A stretch of DNA of 64,000 nucleotides. Source: Novosphingobium arvoryzae (GTDB taxonomy: Bacteria; Pseudomonadota; Alphaproteobacteria; Sphingomonadales; Sphingomonadaceae). Location: positions 1-64,000 of the forward strand of contig NZ_BMZD01000008.1 of NCBI RefSeq assembly GCF_014652615.1, written 5' to 3'. Shown here one piece after another: positions 33,671-42,727 of this stretch. The position numbers and the translations under genes were made by a program. Below the pieces are notes generated by a model, which was given only the letters and a program-made list of their open reading frames with translations, did not search any database and was not told where the DNA came from. Each line of letters starts with the position of its first letter. Position 1 is the first letter of the stretch.

Positions 33671-34957
33671 GTGAGCGAAGCAAAGACCGACATCAAACAG
33701 AGCGAAGAATGGCAAAAGGCCGTCGCCTATAAGATTCTGGACGAAGATGTCGAACGGCAGCGCAAGCTGATCGGCGTCTGGGAACCCCAGAAGACGGCCG
33801 AATATGTCCAGACTGCGTCGGAAGATTCGATTCGCAACTGGGCCTATGGCTGCGGCGATGACAATCCGCTGTTCACCGACCCCGCCTATTCCCGCAAGAC
33901 CCGCTGGGGCGGGGTGATCGCGCCGGGCATGATGGTCGGCCAGATCAACAAGCCGATGAAGGGCGATCCGACTCCGCCGGAAGTGAAGGCCCTGAAAAAG
34001 AGCCTGTTCAAGGGTATTCACGTGTTCGTGTCGGGTTCTGGCTGGAATTTCTATCGCCCGGTTCGCCCCGGCGACACGATCTACAGCTATGGCGGCGACC
34101 TGACCTGCGAGGTCAAGCAGAGCGAATTTGCCGGCCGGTCCGTGATCATCACCAGCCGCCGCGTCAAAGTGAACCAGCGCGCCGAAGTGGTCGCCACCTA
34201 TGACATCCTGCGCGTCCTTACCGAGCGCAAGACGGCGGTGAAAAAGGGCAAGAACCTGTCGATTCAGCCTGCCACGTATACCGACGACGAATGGGCCGAG
34301 ATTGAGGCCGCCTATGCCGCCGAACAGGTGCAGGGCAGTGCCAAGCGCTATTTCGAGGATGTTGAAAAGGGCGATTCGCTGGGCTTGCAGATCAAGGGGC
34401 CACTGACGGTGACCGATGTGATCTGTTTTCATGCAGCGGGCTATGGCTTCACGCCTTATGCTCCCACCGCCAACCGCCGCGCGCACAAGAACCGTCAGCG
34501 CATTCCGGCGTTCTATGTCAAGAACGAGCACGGCATTCCCGACGTCGCCCAGCGGCTCCACTGGGACCCGGTGTGGGCCCAGGCGATCGGCAATCCGATG
34601 GCATACGACTATGGGGTGATGCGCGAAAACTACTTGTGGCAGTACCTCAACGACTGGGCGGGCGACGATGGGATCATCACCCACGTCCACGACGAAATCC
34701 GCAAGTTCAACTTCATGGGCGACGTGCAGCGCGTCACGGGTGAAGTGCTGGGCAAGCGGACCGAAAACGGGCAGAACCTAGTCGATGTGGCCGTCCGGTT
34801 CGTCAACCAGCGCGGCGAGGAGTCCGTCCGCTCGACCGCGACGATCGCGTTGCCGAGCAAGGACAAGCCGCTGCCGCTATATCCGGAAGTACCGGCCGAC
34901 ATTGCGGAAACCGCTGTGCGGATGATGGCGCGGCACTGGGAACTGGGTGGGGAATAA
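33671..34957 (+). CDS. MaoC/FAS1-like double-hotdog dehydratase
   Basis: 428 residues from a GTG at 33671. The first hotdog unit (about 35-190) has GCGDDNPLFTDPAYSRKTRW and GGVIAPGMM, the latter the conserved loop of MaoC/FAS1-like dehydratases. The second unit (about 220-415) has YFEDVEKGDSLG and FHAAGYGFTPY. The usual D-x4-H hydratase dyad is not obvious in either half, so catalysis should be tested. Such proteins hydrate or dehydrate bulky enoyl-CoAs. A crotonase gene follows 7 bases later in the same operon. Confidence 0.85.
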   Translation: MSEAKTDIKQSEEWQKAVAYKILDEDVERQRKLIGVWEPQKTAEYVQTASEDSIRNWAYGCGDDNPLFTDPAYSRKTRWGGVIAPGMMVGQINKPMKGDPTPPEVKALKKSLFKGIHVFVSGSGWNFYRPVRPGDTIYSYGGDLTCEVKQSEFAGRSVIITSRRVKVNQRAEVVATYDILRVLTERKTAVKKGKNLSIQPATYTDDEWAEIEAAYAAEQVQGSAKRYFEDVEKGDSLGLQIKGPLTVTDVICFHAAGYGFTPYAPTANRRAHKNRQRIPAFYVKNEHGIPDVAQRLHWDPVWAQAIGNPMAYDYGVMRENYLWQYLNDWAGDDGIITHVHDEIRKFNFMGDVQRVTGEVLGKRTENGQNLVDVAVRFVNQRGEESVRSTATIALPSKDKPLPLYPEVPADIAETAVRMMARHWELGGE

Positions 34958-34964
34958 TCAGCCG

Positions 34965-35753
34965 ATGACCGATGAAGTCCTGATCGATAATGAGGGCGGG
35001 GTCCGCATCATCACCCTCAACCGGCCTGACCGGCTCAACGCGCTGACCGGATCGATCATGGCGCCGCTGGCCGATGCCTGCGCCGATGCCGCGCGCGACC
35101 CGGCGGTGGGTTGTGTGGTGGTCACCGGCGCGGGTCGCGGCTTTTGCGCCGGGGGCGACCTGAAGGAAGGCGGGGCCGACAAGGCCGTGGTACCGCCCAA
35201 CCCCGAATCCGGCAGCCGCGCCGAGCAGGGCTTTGCCCGACTGCGCGGGTTCATGGAAACATCCCGCCTGCTGCACGAAATGGGCAAGCCGACCATCGCG
35301 ATGGTCAACGGCCCGGTGGCAGGCGCCGGGATCGGCATCGCCGGTGCCTGCGACCTGCGCTTTGCCGCGCGTTCGGCCACGTTCCTGACCGCGTTCGACC
35401 GGATCGGCGCGGGCGGGGACTTTGGATCGACCTGGTTCTGGACCAAGATCGTCGGAACAGGCGTGGCGCGCGAACTGTTCCTGCTGGGGGAAAAGCTCTC
35501 GGCCGAGCAAGCCTTTGCCAAGGGGCTGTATACCCGCCTGTTCGATGACGATGCGCTGCGCGATGAAACGCTGAAGGCGGCGCACCGGCTGGCCGACGGC
35601 CCGCGCATGGGCTTCCGTTATATGAAGCAGAACCTCAACAATGCCGAGGACTGGTCGTTCGAGGCCCAGTTCGATGCCGAAGCGCTCAACATGGGCCTGT
35701 CGACCCAGGCGACGGCGATGATCTGGCGGGAACAGAACAAGCCGAAAGGCTGA
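34965..35753 (+). CDS. Enoyl-CoA hydratase/isomerase (crotonase)
   Basis: 262 residues starting MTDEVLIDNEGGVRIITLNR; the ATG at 34965 follows GGTGGGGAATA. Oxyanion-hole segments GRGFCAGGDLKEGG and NGPVAGAGIGIAGACDLR are intact, and the second acidic position lies in the TAFDRIGAGGDFG loop. Standard crotonase length. It is in an operon with the MaoC-like gene and convergent with the thioesterase gene. The loop shape (GGDFG in place of the usual GxxP.gG) may indicate isomerase or hydrolase activity instead of simple hydration. Confidence 0.92.
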   Translation: MTDEVLIDNEGGVRIITLNRPDRLNALTGSIMAPLADACADAARDPAVGCVVVTGAGRGFCAGGDLKEGGADKAVVPPNPESGSRAEQGFARLRGFMETSRLLHEMGKPTIAMVNGPVAGAGIGIAGACDLRFAARSATFLTAFDRIGAGGDFGSTWFWTKIVGTGVARELFLLGEKLSAEQAFAKGLYTRLFDDDALRDETLKAAHRLADGPRMGFRYMKQNLNNAEDWSFEAQFDAEALNMGLSTQATAMIWREQNKPKG

Positions 35754-35755
35754 TG

Positions 35756-36580
35756 TCAGGCAGGCGGTCGGGGCACGCTCTTGGACAAGTGCCCTGGCGC
35801 CACGAAGATCGTCTGGAAGCCGCGCGCATAGACGCCCAGTTCGTCCGCGAACACGTTGCGCGCGGTGCCGTGGCCGTTGCCGGCCATGTGCGTTTCGGCA
35901 TCGAGCAGGAACCATTCGCCCACCGGCATCCGCAGGAACTGGATGGTGATGTCGAGATTGGCATAGCTCCATTCCCCGGCATCGGTGGCGTTGCCAAAGC
36001 CGTTGCCGAAATCGGCGAACAGGCAGGCCTTGACGAAGATTGATGGGGCCTGCCCGGCGATCACTTCGCCCTCCATCGCCAGCCATGACACGCCGCGCCC
36101 CGGCTCGCCCGGGCCGCCCAGCACGCGCCGCAGGCTGATCGCCCCGCCCATCCGTGCGCCGCGTGGGCCCTCCTGCACGGGGATGGTTGCAGGGGCGGGG
36201 TAATCGTGCGGCACCGGGAAGGCGGGCGTTTCCAGCCGCCGCACGCGCAGGATGTGGGCCTGCGCGACGGTGCGGTCCTCGGCCAGCAGGGTCACGCAGT
36301 GCAACTTGGTCTGGCGGCCGTTGCGCAGCACTTGAATCGCAATGGTCAACGGCTGGTGCGGCACTTTCCCGAAGATGTCGACCGAGAAGCGGGCAATCTC
36401 GAACGCCGCATCCAGCGCGGCGTCTTCAGCCCCGCTCGCCAGCAGGGCGCTGACCGGCCCGCCGGCAATGGCCTTGGCGTCCCACGGGCTGCGGGCCAGC
36501 GCCGTCGGCACATAGACCGCCCCGTCACGCTGGTAATAGCAGGGCGGAAAAGGGTGCGGCGAAGGGTCGGTTACTGTCAT
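35756..36580 (-). CDS. Acyl-CoA thioesterase, TesB-like double hotdog
   Basis: 274 residues. The N-terminal half has KAIAGGPVSALLA and LTIAIQVLRNGRQT, the C-terminal half FVKACLFADFG, a QFLRMPVGEWFLLDAETHMA core and a VFADELGVYARGFQTI end. This is the 4HBT_3/TesB-like acyl-CoA thioesterase arrangement. It would release free acid from a CoA ester that stalls, recycling CoA. Single gene by spacing, divergent from the second acyl-CoA dehydrogenase operon, with a GntR-type operator between (36599-36613). Confidence 0.88.
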   Translation of the reverse strand: MTVTDPSPHPFPPCYYQRDGAVYVPTALARSPWDAKAIAGGPVSALLASGAEDAALDAAFEIARFSVDIFGKVPHQPLTIAIQVLRNGRQTKLHCVTLLAEDRTVAQAHILRVRRLETPAFPVPHDYPAPATIPVQEGPRGARMGGAISLRRVLGGPGEPGRGVSWLAMEGEVIAGQAPSIFVKACLFADFGNGFGNATDAGEWSYANLDITIQFLRMPVGEWFLLDAETHMAGNGHGTARNVFADELGVYARGFQTIFVAPGHLSKSVPRPPA

Positions 36581-36598
36581 AGTTTCCGCTTCGAGATA

Positions 36599-36613
36599 TT
36601 TGACCTAGTGATA
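36599..36613. promoter_or_regulatory. GntR-type operator TTTGACCTAGTGATA
   Basis: A weaker copy of the shared site (GAC-CTA-GTG core), in the 89-base divergent promoter between the thioesterase and the second acyl-CoA dehydrogenase operon. Confidence 0.55.
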
Positions 36614-36669
36614 CAAGTAAGGCATAGGAAGCCGTGCCGTGCAAGTGGCGCATCGAGAGAGGAAGTGCA

Positions 36670-37890
36670 ATGGACCTGAGCTATGGAGCAGAGGCGGAAG
36701 CCTTTCGCGCAGAAGTGCGCCGCTTCCTGGCGGACAACTGGCAGCCCGCCGAACGGCGCGGCGCCGAGCTGAAAGAGTTCATCCGCGCGTTCCGCCGCGC
36801 GGGCGTTGAGCGCGGCTACCTCTATCGTTCGGTCCCCAGGCGCTATGGCGGGTCCGAACAGCCGGTCGACGTCATCCGCGCGCAAGTGATCCGCGAGGAA
36901 TTCGGCCGCGCGCGCGCGCCGCTGGAAGTTGGCGGCAACGGCGTGAACATGACCGTCCCGACCCTGCTGGAAAAGGGAACCGAGGAGCAGCGCGAACTGT
37001 TCATCCGCAAGACGATCGAGGGCGATTACATCTGGGGGCAGGGCTATTCCGAACCCGGTTCGGGATCGGACCTCGCCTCGGTCCGGACCAAGGCCGAACT
37101 CTCGCCGGATGGCACCCGCTGGATCATCAATGGCCAGAAAATCTGGACCAGCCAGGGGATGCAATCCACGCATATGTTCATGCTGGTGCGGACCGAACCC
37201 GATGCCGCCAAGCACGATGGCATTACCTATCTGCTGATCGATCTGGATCAGCCCGGCATTACGCGCCGCCCGATCCGCCAGATGACGGGCGAGCAGGGGG
37301 CGCACACGTTCTGCGAGTTCTTTTTCGATAACGCTGAAACGCCGGTCAGCTGGCAGGTGGGGGGACGCGGGCAGGGCTGGTACGTCAGCCGCACCACGCT
37401 GAAGCACGAGCGTGCCAGCATCGGCAGCGCCGACGGGCTGGGCAACCAGTTCAGGAAGCTGGTGGACCTGGCCAGGGAAACCGGCCGGATTGGCGATCCG
37501 CTGGTGCGCGATTCGCTGGCCCGGATCGAAGGCTTCGTACTGGCGCATCGCTATACCAGCTTCCGCCTGTTTTCCTGTGCGGCAGCGGGCGAAGATGCCG
37601 GGCCGGTGCAGCTGATGATGAAGCTCTACCTGACCGAGATCGGACATGAAATGGCGCTGCTGGCGCAGGAGCTGATTGGCGAGTACGCCTTTATCGAGCC
37701 CGCCGGTGCGGGCGGCCGCGGGCCGCGCGGTGTGCGCGGGCCGGAAAAGTGGCTGGACCAGATCATGGGCAGCCTGGGCAATTCGATTGCGGGCGGTGCA
37801 TCGAATATCCAGCGCAATATTATCGGCGAACGCGGGCTGGGCCTGCCGCGCGATCTGGCGCTTGCGCTTGAAGCAGGCGCGGAGAAGTAA
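36670..37890 (+). CDS. Acyl-CoA dehydrogenase (long form), second pair
   Basis: 406 residues starting MDLSYGAEAEAFRAEVRRFL. WGQGYSEPGSGSDLASVRTK is the family signature and NGQKIWTSQGM the FAD region. The end reads NSIAGGASNIQRNIIGERGLG, again with G-G-A where classical enzymes have the catalytic E-G-T. It is followed after 2 bases by a short-form dehydrogenase gene, so a second heteromeric enzyme is likely, for a different chain length or ring intermediate from the pair at 28806/29896. Confidence 0.92.
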   Translation: MDLSYGAEAEAFRAEVRRFLADNWQPAERRGAELKEFIRAFRRAGVERGYLYRSVPRRYGGSEQPVDVIRAQVIREEFGRARAPLEVGGNGVNMTVPTLLEKGTEEQRELFIRKTIEGDYIWGQGYSEPGSGSDLASVRTKAELSPDGTRWIINGQKIWTSQGMQSTHMFMLVRTEPDAAKHDGITYLLIDLDQPGITRRPIRQMTGEQGAHTFCEFFFDNAETPVSWQVGGRGQGWYVSRTTLKHERASIGSADGLGNQFRKLVDLARETGRIGDPLVRDSLARIEGFVLAHRYTSFRLFSCAAAGEDAGPVQLMMKLYLTEIGHEMALLAQELIGEYAFIEPAGAGGRGPRGVRGPEKWLDQIMGSLGNSIAGGASNIQRNIIGERGLGLPRDLALALEAGAEK

Positions 37891-37892
37891 CG

Positions 37893-38891
37893 ATGCGCTT
37901 TCATTTGTCCGCAGAGCAGATCGCCATTCAGGATGCCGTGCGCGGCACACTGGCTGATTGCTGGCCGATGGACCGGCTGCACGCCTTTGCCGATGGCGCA
38001 GACGATTTCGATCCCGCCAGCTGGGAAGCGCTGATGGCGCTGGGGCTGGGCGGAATCCTGTTGCCTGACAGCGACATGGGCCTGCTCGATGCGGCGCTGG
38101 TCAACGAAGTAGCGGGCGCGGCAGCCGCGCCGGGGCCGCTCATCGGACAGCTGCTGGCGGTTGCGGCAGTGGCGCGTTCGGGCAATGCGGCGGCGCGCGC
38201 ACATCTGGACGCGCTGGTGGCCGGAACGACTGTCGCCGCGCTGGCGCTGGGGGACAGCCCCTACGTCCAGTGCGCGCGCGCCGCGCAGGTATTCCTGGTC
38301 GGTAGTCGCGAATCCGGGCTGGCGCTGGTCGAAGCGGGTGCGGGCGTGGTGATCGAGCCAGTCCAGCCGACCGACCGCAGCCGCCCGGTGTCCCGCGTGA
38401 CGTTCGAAGGCGCGGTTCGGCACGAACTGGCCGCCGCCAGCGATCCCCTGACGGCGCAAATCTGCGATGCCGCGCTGGTACTGGTTGCGGCGGATTCGCT
38501 GGGCGGCGCATTGCACTGCACCGACATTTCGGTCGCCTATGCCAAGGAGCGCGAACAGTTCGGCCAGCCGATCGGGCGGTTCCAGGGACTGAAGCATCAA
38601 CTGGCGCATATGGCGCTGGATGTCGAACCGGCCCGCGCGCTGGTTTGGTATGCGGCCTATGCCCACGATGCCGCGCTGGACGATGCCCCGCGCGCTGCCG
38701 CGATGGCCAAGGCGCATCTGTGCGATGTTTATGTCCGCTCCACCCGTGCAGCCATCGCGGCGCATGGCGGGATCGGTTATACGTGGGAATATGGCCTCAA
38801 CTACTGGCTCCGCCGCGCCGCCTTCAATCGCGCGTGGTTGGGCAGTCCGGCCCAGCACCGCGCCCGCGCGGCGGATCTGGCGGGCTGGTAA
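37893..38891 (+). CDS. Acyl-CoA dehydrogenase (short form), second pair
   Basis: 332 residues. Short N-terminal helix domain (MRFHLSAEQIAIQDAVRGTL), reduced beta domain, and C-terminal domain with KEREQFGQPIGRFQGLKHQL and AHGGIGYTWEYGLNYWLRRA. Shorter than the usual 380-400 residues, as expected for a non-classical subunit of a two-subunit enzyme. It sits directly behind the long form and in front of a small conserved gene and an acyl-CoA ligase. Confidence 0.92.
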   Translation: MRFHLSAEQIAIQDAVRGTLADCWPMDRLHAFADGADDFDPASWEALMALGLGGILLPDSDMGLLDAALVNEVAGAAAAPGPLIGQLLAVAAVARSGNAAARAHLDALVAGTTVAALALGDSPYVQCARAAQVFLVGSRESGLALVEAGAGVVIEPVQPTDRSRPVSRVTFEGAVRHELAAASDPLTAQICDAALVLVAADSLGGALHCTDISVAYAKEREQFGQPIGRFQGLKHQLAHMALDVEPARALVWYAAYAHDAALDDAPRAAAMAKAHLCDVYVRSTRAAIAAHGGIGYTWEYGLNYWLRRAAFNRAWLGSPAQHRARAADLAGW

Positions 38892-38938
38892 CCGGTGCGG
38901 CACACAGCAACAGACGGCATGAACAACGGAGCGAATCC

Positions 38939-39226
38939 ATGAAACCCGGCAGCAGACTGAAAAGCAGCGCGTGCGATACCGAAGTGGTGGTGATCCGCTG
39001 CGGCAGCGGCACGATCCAGTGCGGCGGCGCGGCGATGAGCGAGGGCGGCGGCGATGCCGTGGAGCTCAATCCCGATTTTGCGGGCGGTTCGGTGATGGGC
39101 AAACGCTATGTCGATGCCGCGGGGACTACCGAGCTGCTGTGCGTTAAGCCGGGCAAGGGCTCGCTCGCGCTCGACGGCACGGTGCTCGTGCTCAAGGAAG
39201 CCAAGCCGCTTCCGGCGTCGGACTGA
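38939..39226 (+). CDS. Small 95-residue protein of acyl-CoA operons, unknown role
   Basis: Starts MKPGSRLKSSACDTEVVVIR. It contains two cysteines in CDTEVVVIRCGSGTIQCGG plus one in LLCVKPGKGSLALDG, and glycine-rich turns, so it looks like an all-beta domain of about 90 residues. I recall similar small proteins next to acyl-CoA ligases and dehydrogenases in other catabolic clusters but know no function. No signal peptide. It is placed 47 bases after the short-form dehydrogenase and 19 bases before the ligase. A metal-binding or protein-docking role is conceivable. Confidence 0.72.
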   Translation: MKPGSRLKSSACDTEVVVIRCGSGTIQCGGAAMSEGGGDAVELNPDFAGGSVMGKRYVDAAGTTELLCVKPGKGSLALDGTVLVLKEAKPLPASD

Positions 39227-39245
39227 TCGCGGAACGGCACGCCCG

Positions 39246-40742
39246 ATGAATATCGCCCTTCTGCTCGAAATGGCGGCCGATGCCGCGACCGATCGCATCG
39301 CGCTGGTCTGCGATGGCAAGCGCTGGACTTACGGCGAACTGCTGGCCGCCGCGCGCGGCGCGTATGAACTGATCGTCGATTCCGGGGCCAGCCATGTCGC
39401 GCTGCTGGATGAAAGCAGCGAGGCATCGGTAATCGCGCTGTTCGGCGCGGCGCTGGCCGGGGTGCCCTATTGCCCGCTCAATTACCGGTTGGCCGATGCC
39501 GATCTGGCGGGGCTTTTGGGGCGGATCGCTCCGGCGCTGATCGTGGGCGATGCGGCGCGGGTGGCCCGGCTCACCCCGGATCAGGGCCATGTGGTCTATC
39601 CGCGCGCCGAATTCACGCTGGCCGCGCAGGAAGCGGTCGCCAGCGACGGTGCGGACTATGACGCGGGCGAGGGGGTTGCGATCCAGCTGTTCACCAGCGG
39701 CACCACGGCTGCACCCAAGGCGGCGATCCTGCGCCATTCGAACCTAGTGTCCTATATCCTCGGCACGGTGGAGTTCGCTTCGGCCGAGGAAAGCGACGCC
39801 GCGCTGGTGTCGGTGCCGCCTTATCACATCGCTGGCATCGCCGCGCTGATCTCGTCGATCTATGCCCAGCGCCGGATCGTGCTTCTACCCGCTTTCGCGC
39901 CCGATGCCTGGCTGAAGCTGGTCGATGCCGAACGCGCGACCAATGCCTTTGTCGTGCCGACAATGCTCAGCCGGATCATTCACGCGCTGGACAAGGGTAT
40001 CTATGCCGACATCTCATCGCTGCGCTCCATCGCCTATGGCGGCGGCAAGATGCCGTTGGAACTGATCCAACGGGCGCTGGACCTGTTTCCGGACACCGGT
40101 TTCACCAATGCTTATGGCCTGACCGAAACGAGCTCCACCGTTGCCCTGCTGGGGCCGGAGGAGCACCGCGCCGCGCATGGGGCGAGCGATCCCAAAGTGC
40201 GGGCCCGGCTCGCTTCGGTGGGCAAGCCGCTGCCGACGATCGAACTTGAAATCCGGGGCGAAAGCGGCGAGGTTCTGCCCCACGGCCAGCCGGGCGAGAT
40301 CTATGTCCGCGGCGATCAGGTGTCGGGCGAATACCGCGAAAAGAGCGCGCTGGATGCCGATGGCTGGTTCCCGACCCGCGATGCCGGATATCTGGACGAG
40401 GACGGCTATCTGTTCCTGTCGGGCCGCGCCGACGACGTGATCGTGCGCGGGGGTGAGAACATTTCGCCCGGCGAGATCGAGGATGTCCTGCTGACCCATC
40501 CCGCGATTGCCGACGTCGCCGCCGTGGCGATTCCTTCCGCCGAATGGGGCGAGGCCGTGGGCCTCGCCGCCGTGCTGCGCGGCGGCTGCGATCAACCGGG
40601 CGACGAAGAACTAAAGGAACTGATCCGCGCGCGCCTGCGTTCCAGCCGGGTGCCCGAACGCATCCTGTTCGTGCCGAGCCTGCCCTACAACGAAATGGGC
40701 AAGCTGCTGCGGCGCGAGGTCAAGTTGATCCTGGCGGAATAG
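39246..40742 (+). CDS. Acyl-CoA synthetase (AMP-binding)
   Basis: 498 residues starting MNIALLLEMAADAATDR (ATG at 39246). Motif A3 LFTSGTTAAPKAAI, the A5 motif in NAYGLTETSSTVALL, hinge DEDGYLFLSGRADDVIVRGG and final NEMGKLLRREVK with the catalytic lysine. In A3 the usual GxPKG is AAPKA, a mild departure. It ends the operon dehydrogenase, dehydrogenase, small protein, ligase. The paired context suggests it activates the acid that the preceding dehydrogenase then oxidises. Confidence 0.94.
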   Translation: MNIALLLEMAADAATDRIALVCDGKRWTYGELLAAARGAYELIVDSGASHVALLDESSEASVIALFGAALAGVPYCPLNYRLADADLAGLLGRIAPALIVGDAARVARLTPDQGHVVYPRAEFTLAAQEAVASDGADYDAGEGVAIQLFTSGTTAAPKAAILRHSNLVSYILGTVEFASAEESDAALVSVPPYHIAGIAALISSIYAQRRIVLLPAFAPDAWLKLVDAERATNAFVVPTMLSRIIHALDKGIYADISSLRSIAYGGGKMPLELIQRALDLFPDTGFTNAYGLTETSSTVALLGPEEHRAAHGASDPKVRARLASVGKPLPTIELEIRGESGEVLPHGQPGEIYVRGDQVSGEYREKSALDADGWFPTRDAGYLDEDGYLFLSGRADDVIVRGGENISPGEIEDVLLTHPAIADVAAVAIPSAEWGEAVGLAAVLRGGCDQPGDEELKELIRARLRSSRVPERILFVPSLPYNEMGKLLRREVKLILAE

Positions 40743-40746
40743 TTCG

Positions 40747-41724
40747 TCAGTTCATCGTCAGCACGATCCGCCCGGCGGTTTCGCCGCGCGCGGCTTCAGC
40801 CATCGCGGTGCGGAATTGTTCCAGCGGATAGCTGTGTGCGACGGCTGGGCGCAGCACGCCGAGGGCGGCCAGCCGGAAGGTTTCGGCGCGGTTGGCCTCG
40901 GCCCGGTCGGGTTCATATTCGCCGAACTGGCGGATATCGACGCCGATCAGGCTGGCACCCTTGATCAGCGCCAGATTGGTGCGCAGCGTGGCCATGCCGC
41001 CGGGAAATCCGACCACCAGATGCCGCCCGCCCCAGCCGAGGCAGCGGAATGCCGGATCGGTCGCGTCACCGCCCACGGGATCGAACACTACATCGACCGG
41101 CTTGCCGCCGTTCGCGGCCTTGACCTGATCGCGCCAATCGTCGGCCCCGGCCTCGACCGCCACATCCGCCCCGCCCGCCAGCGCCAGCGCGCGCTTGTCC
41201 GCGCTGGAGGCAGAGGCGATCACGCGCGCGCCAAGGTGCTTGCCAACTTGCACTGCGGCATAGCCCGTGGCCCCGCCAGCACCCAGCACCAGCAGCGTTT
41301 CGCCGGGGCGAATCGCGGCGCGGTCAACCAAGGCGTGCCAGGCGGTGGCAGAGCTGACCGGAAATACCGCCGCTTCGGCAAAGCCGATCCCCTCCGGCAG
41401 CGCGCGTACCATCCGCTGCGGCAGGACGGCTTCGGTCGCGAACAGGCCGCCCCAGCCGGTGCAGACCACCCGGTCGCCGGGCACCAGTGTGCTAACGCTG
41501 TCGGCCACTTCCAGCACCACGCCCGCCGCTTCGCTGCCGGGAATGAACGGCACGGGCGGCTTGACCTGATAGTTGCCGCCGGCGGTCAATACATCGACGA
41601 AGCTGATCCCGGCAGCCCGGATCGCGACCCGGACCTGACCTTCGCGCAAGTGCTGCGCGGGCACTTCGCGCAGGTCATAAGTCTCGGGTGGGCCGAGTTG
41701 ATCGGCAATGACGACACGCACCAT
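40747..41724 (-). CDS. MDR-family NADPH:quinone oxidoreductase-like protein
   Basis: 325 residues starting MVRVVIADQLGPPETYDL (ATG at 41724). The NADPH motif is LVLGAGGATGYAAVQVGK; no zinc ligands. QOR2/zeta-crystallin-like fold, also known in 2-enoyl-thioester reductases. It lies one base after the SDR gene at 41726 in a two-gene minus-strand operon and is convergent with the ligase gene. It may reduce an enoyl-CoA or enone; the substrate is unknown. Confidence 0.9.
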   Translation of the reverse strand: MVRVVIADQLGPPETYDLREVPAQHLREGQVRVAIRAAGISFVDVLTAGGNYQVKPPVPFIPGSEAAGVVLEVADSVSTLVPGDRVVCTGWGGLFATEAVLPQRMVRALPEGIGFAEAAVFPVSSATAWHALVDRAAIRPGETLLVLGAGGATGYAAVQVGKHLGARVIASASSADKRALALAGGADVAVEAGADDWRDQVKAANGGKPVDVVFDPVGGDATDPAFRCLGWGGRHLVVGFPGGMATLRTNLALIKGASLIGVDIRQFGEYEPDRAEANRAETFRLAALGVLRPAVAHSYPLEQFRTAMAEAARGETAGRIVLTMN

Positions 41725-41725
41725 G

Positions 41726-42592
41726 TCAGGCCCCCTTCTGTGCGGCCAAAACATCGGCCACGATACGGTTGACGTCATAGCGAGCAACGTTTTCGTCCAC
41801 CGGCGCTTGTTCGGCGAAGGCAGCTTCGATCTCAGCATAACGGCGCTGCGCGGCGGCGAGGGCGTTAGCGTGGGTAACGATCAGGAAATCCCCGCGCAAG
41901 GTTCCCTCCAGCGCCGCGCGGGCTGCCGCGACGGCGGGCATGCCGTGCTGCTGCACGGCTTTGCCCAGCGCACGCTGGCGCTCGCCCAGCTGCGGGAGAT
42001 TGGCAGGGCGAAGCGCATCGCCAAGATTGGTAGCGACGAGTCCGGGGCAAAACGCACTGACGCTTATCTTGGGCGGCAGTTCGGCCCGCATCACATCGGC
42101 AAAGCCCAGTACGGCGTGCTTGGTGGCGGTATAAAGCCCAGCACCCGTGTGTTGCAGACCCAGCGAGTGTTCAGACGCAGTCACGCAAATCCGCCCGCCA
42201 CTGTCCTGCCCCAGCATGACCCGGGCAAACGCGCTCATCGTGGCCCAGGCCCCGCGTGCATTGATGGCGAAAATCCAGTCAAACTCGGCCACGCTGGCTT
42301 TTATCAGCGGGCCATTGGCGATCACCCCGGCGTTTGCGAACACGGCATCGACTGTGCCGAATTCGGCAACGGCGCGCAGGGCCAGCGCTTCGATTGCGAA
42401 TGGATCGGCAATGTCGCAAACCTGCGTGCGCACCGACGCGCCCAGTTCGCGGCCCAGTGCTGCAAGCGGCGCTTGCGCAATATCGCTGGCCAGCACGGTT
42501 GCCCCGGCGGCGACCAGGGCTTCAACCATCGCCCGGCCAATTCCGGATGCGGCCCCGGTAACGACGATGTGCTTGGCGTTCCAATCTGACAT
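41726..42592 (-). CDS. SDR-family oxidoreductase
   Basis: 288 residues starting MSDWNAKHIVVTGAASGIGR; the cofactor motif is TGAASGIG. The catalytic Ser is in ICVTASEHSLG and Tyr/Lys in LYTATKHAVLG. An aspartate after the second strand (ASDI) suggests NAD. Likely a 3-hydroxyacyl-CoA or ring alcohol dehydrogenase. I see no AAC-N3-GTT operator in the 135 bases upstream, unlike the neighbouring operons, so it may be regulated differently. Confidence 0.92.
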   Translation of the reverse strand: MSDWNAKHIVVTGAASGIGRAMVEALVAAGATVLASDIAQAPLAALGRELGASVRTQVCDIADPFAIEALALRAVAEFGTVDAVFANAGVIANGPLIKASVAEFDWIFAINARGAWATMSAFARVMLGQDSGGRICVTASEHSLGLQHTGAGLYTATKHAVLGFADVMRAELPPKISVSAFCPGLVATNLGDALRPANLPQLGERQRALGKAVQQHGMPAVAAARAALEGTLRGDFLIVTHANALAAAQRRYAEIEAAFAEQAPVDENVARYDVNRIVADVLAAQKGA

Positions 42593-42727
42593 GGGTTTTC
42601 CTGTTGCCATTCGGGCCTGATCGGCTCCGATATCATAGTGTTCGGGGGCATGCGTCTCGTTTGGCGCGAAACTGGAAGCCGGGCAGGTCCGGACTGTGTC
42701 GAAATGCCATGAAGGCGTCCACCAAGA

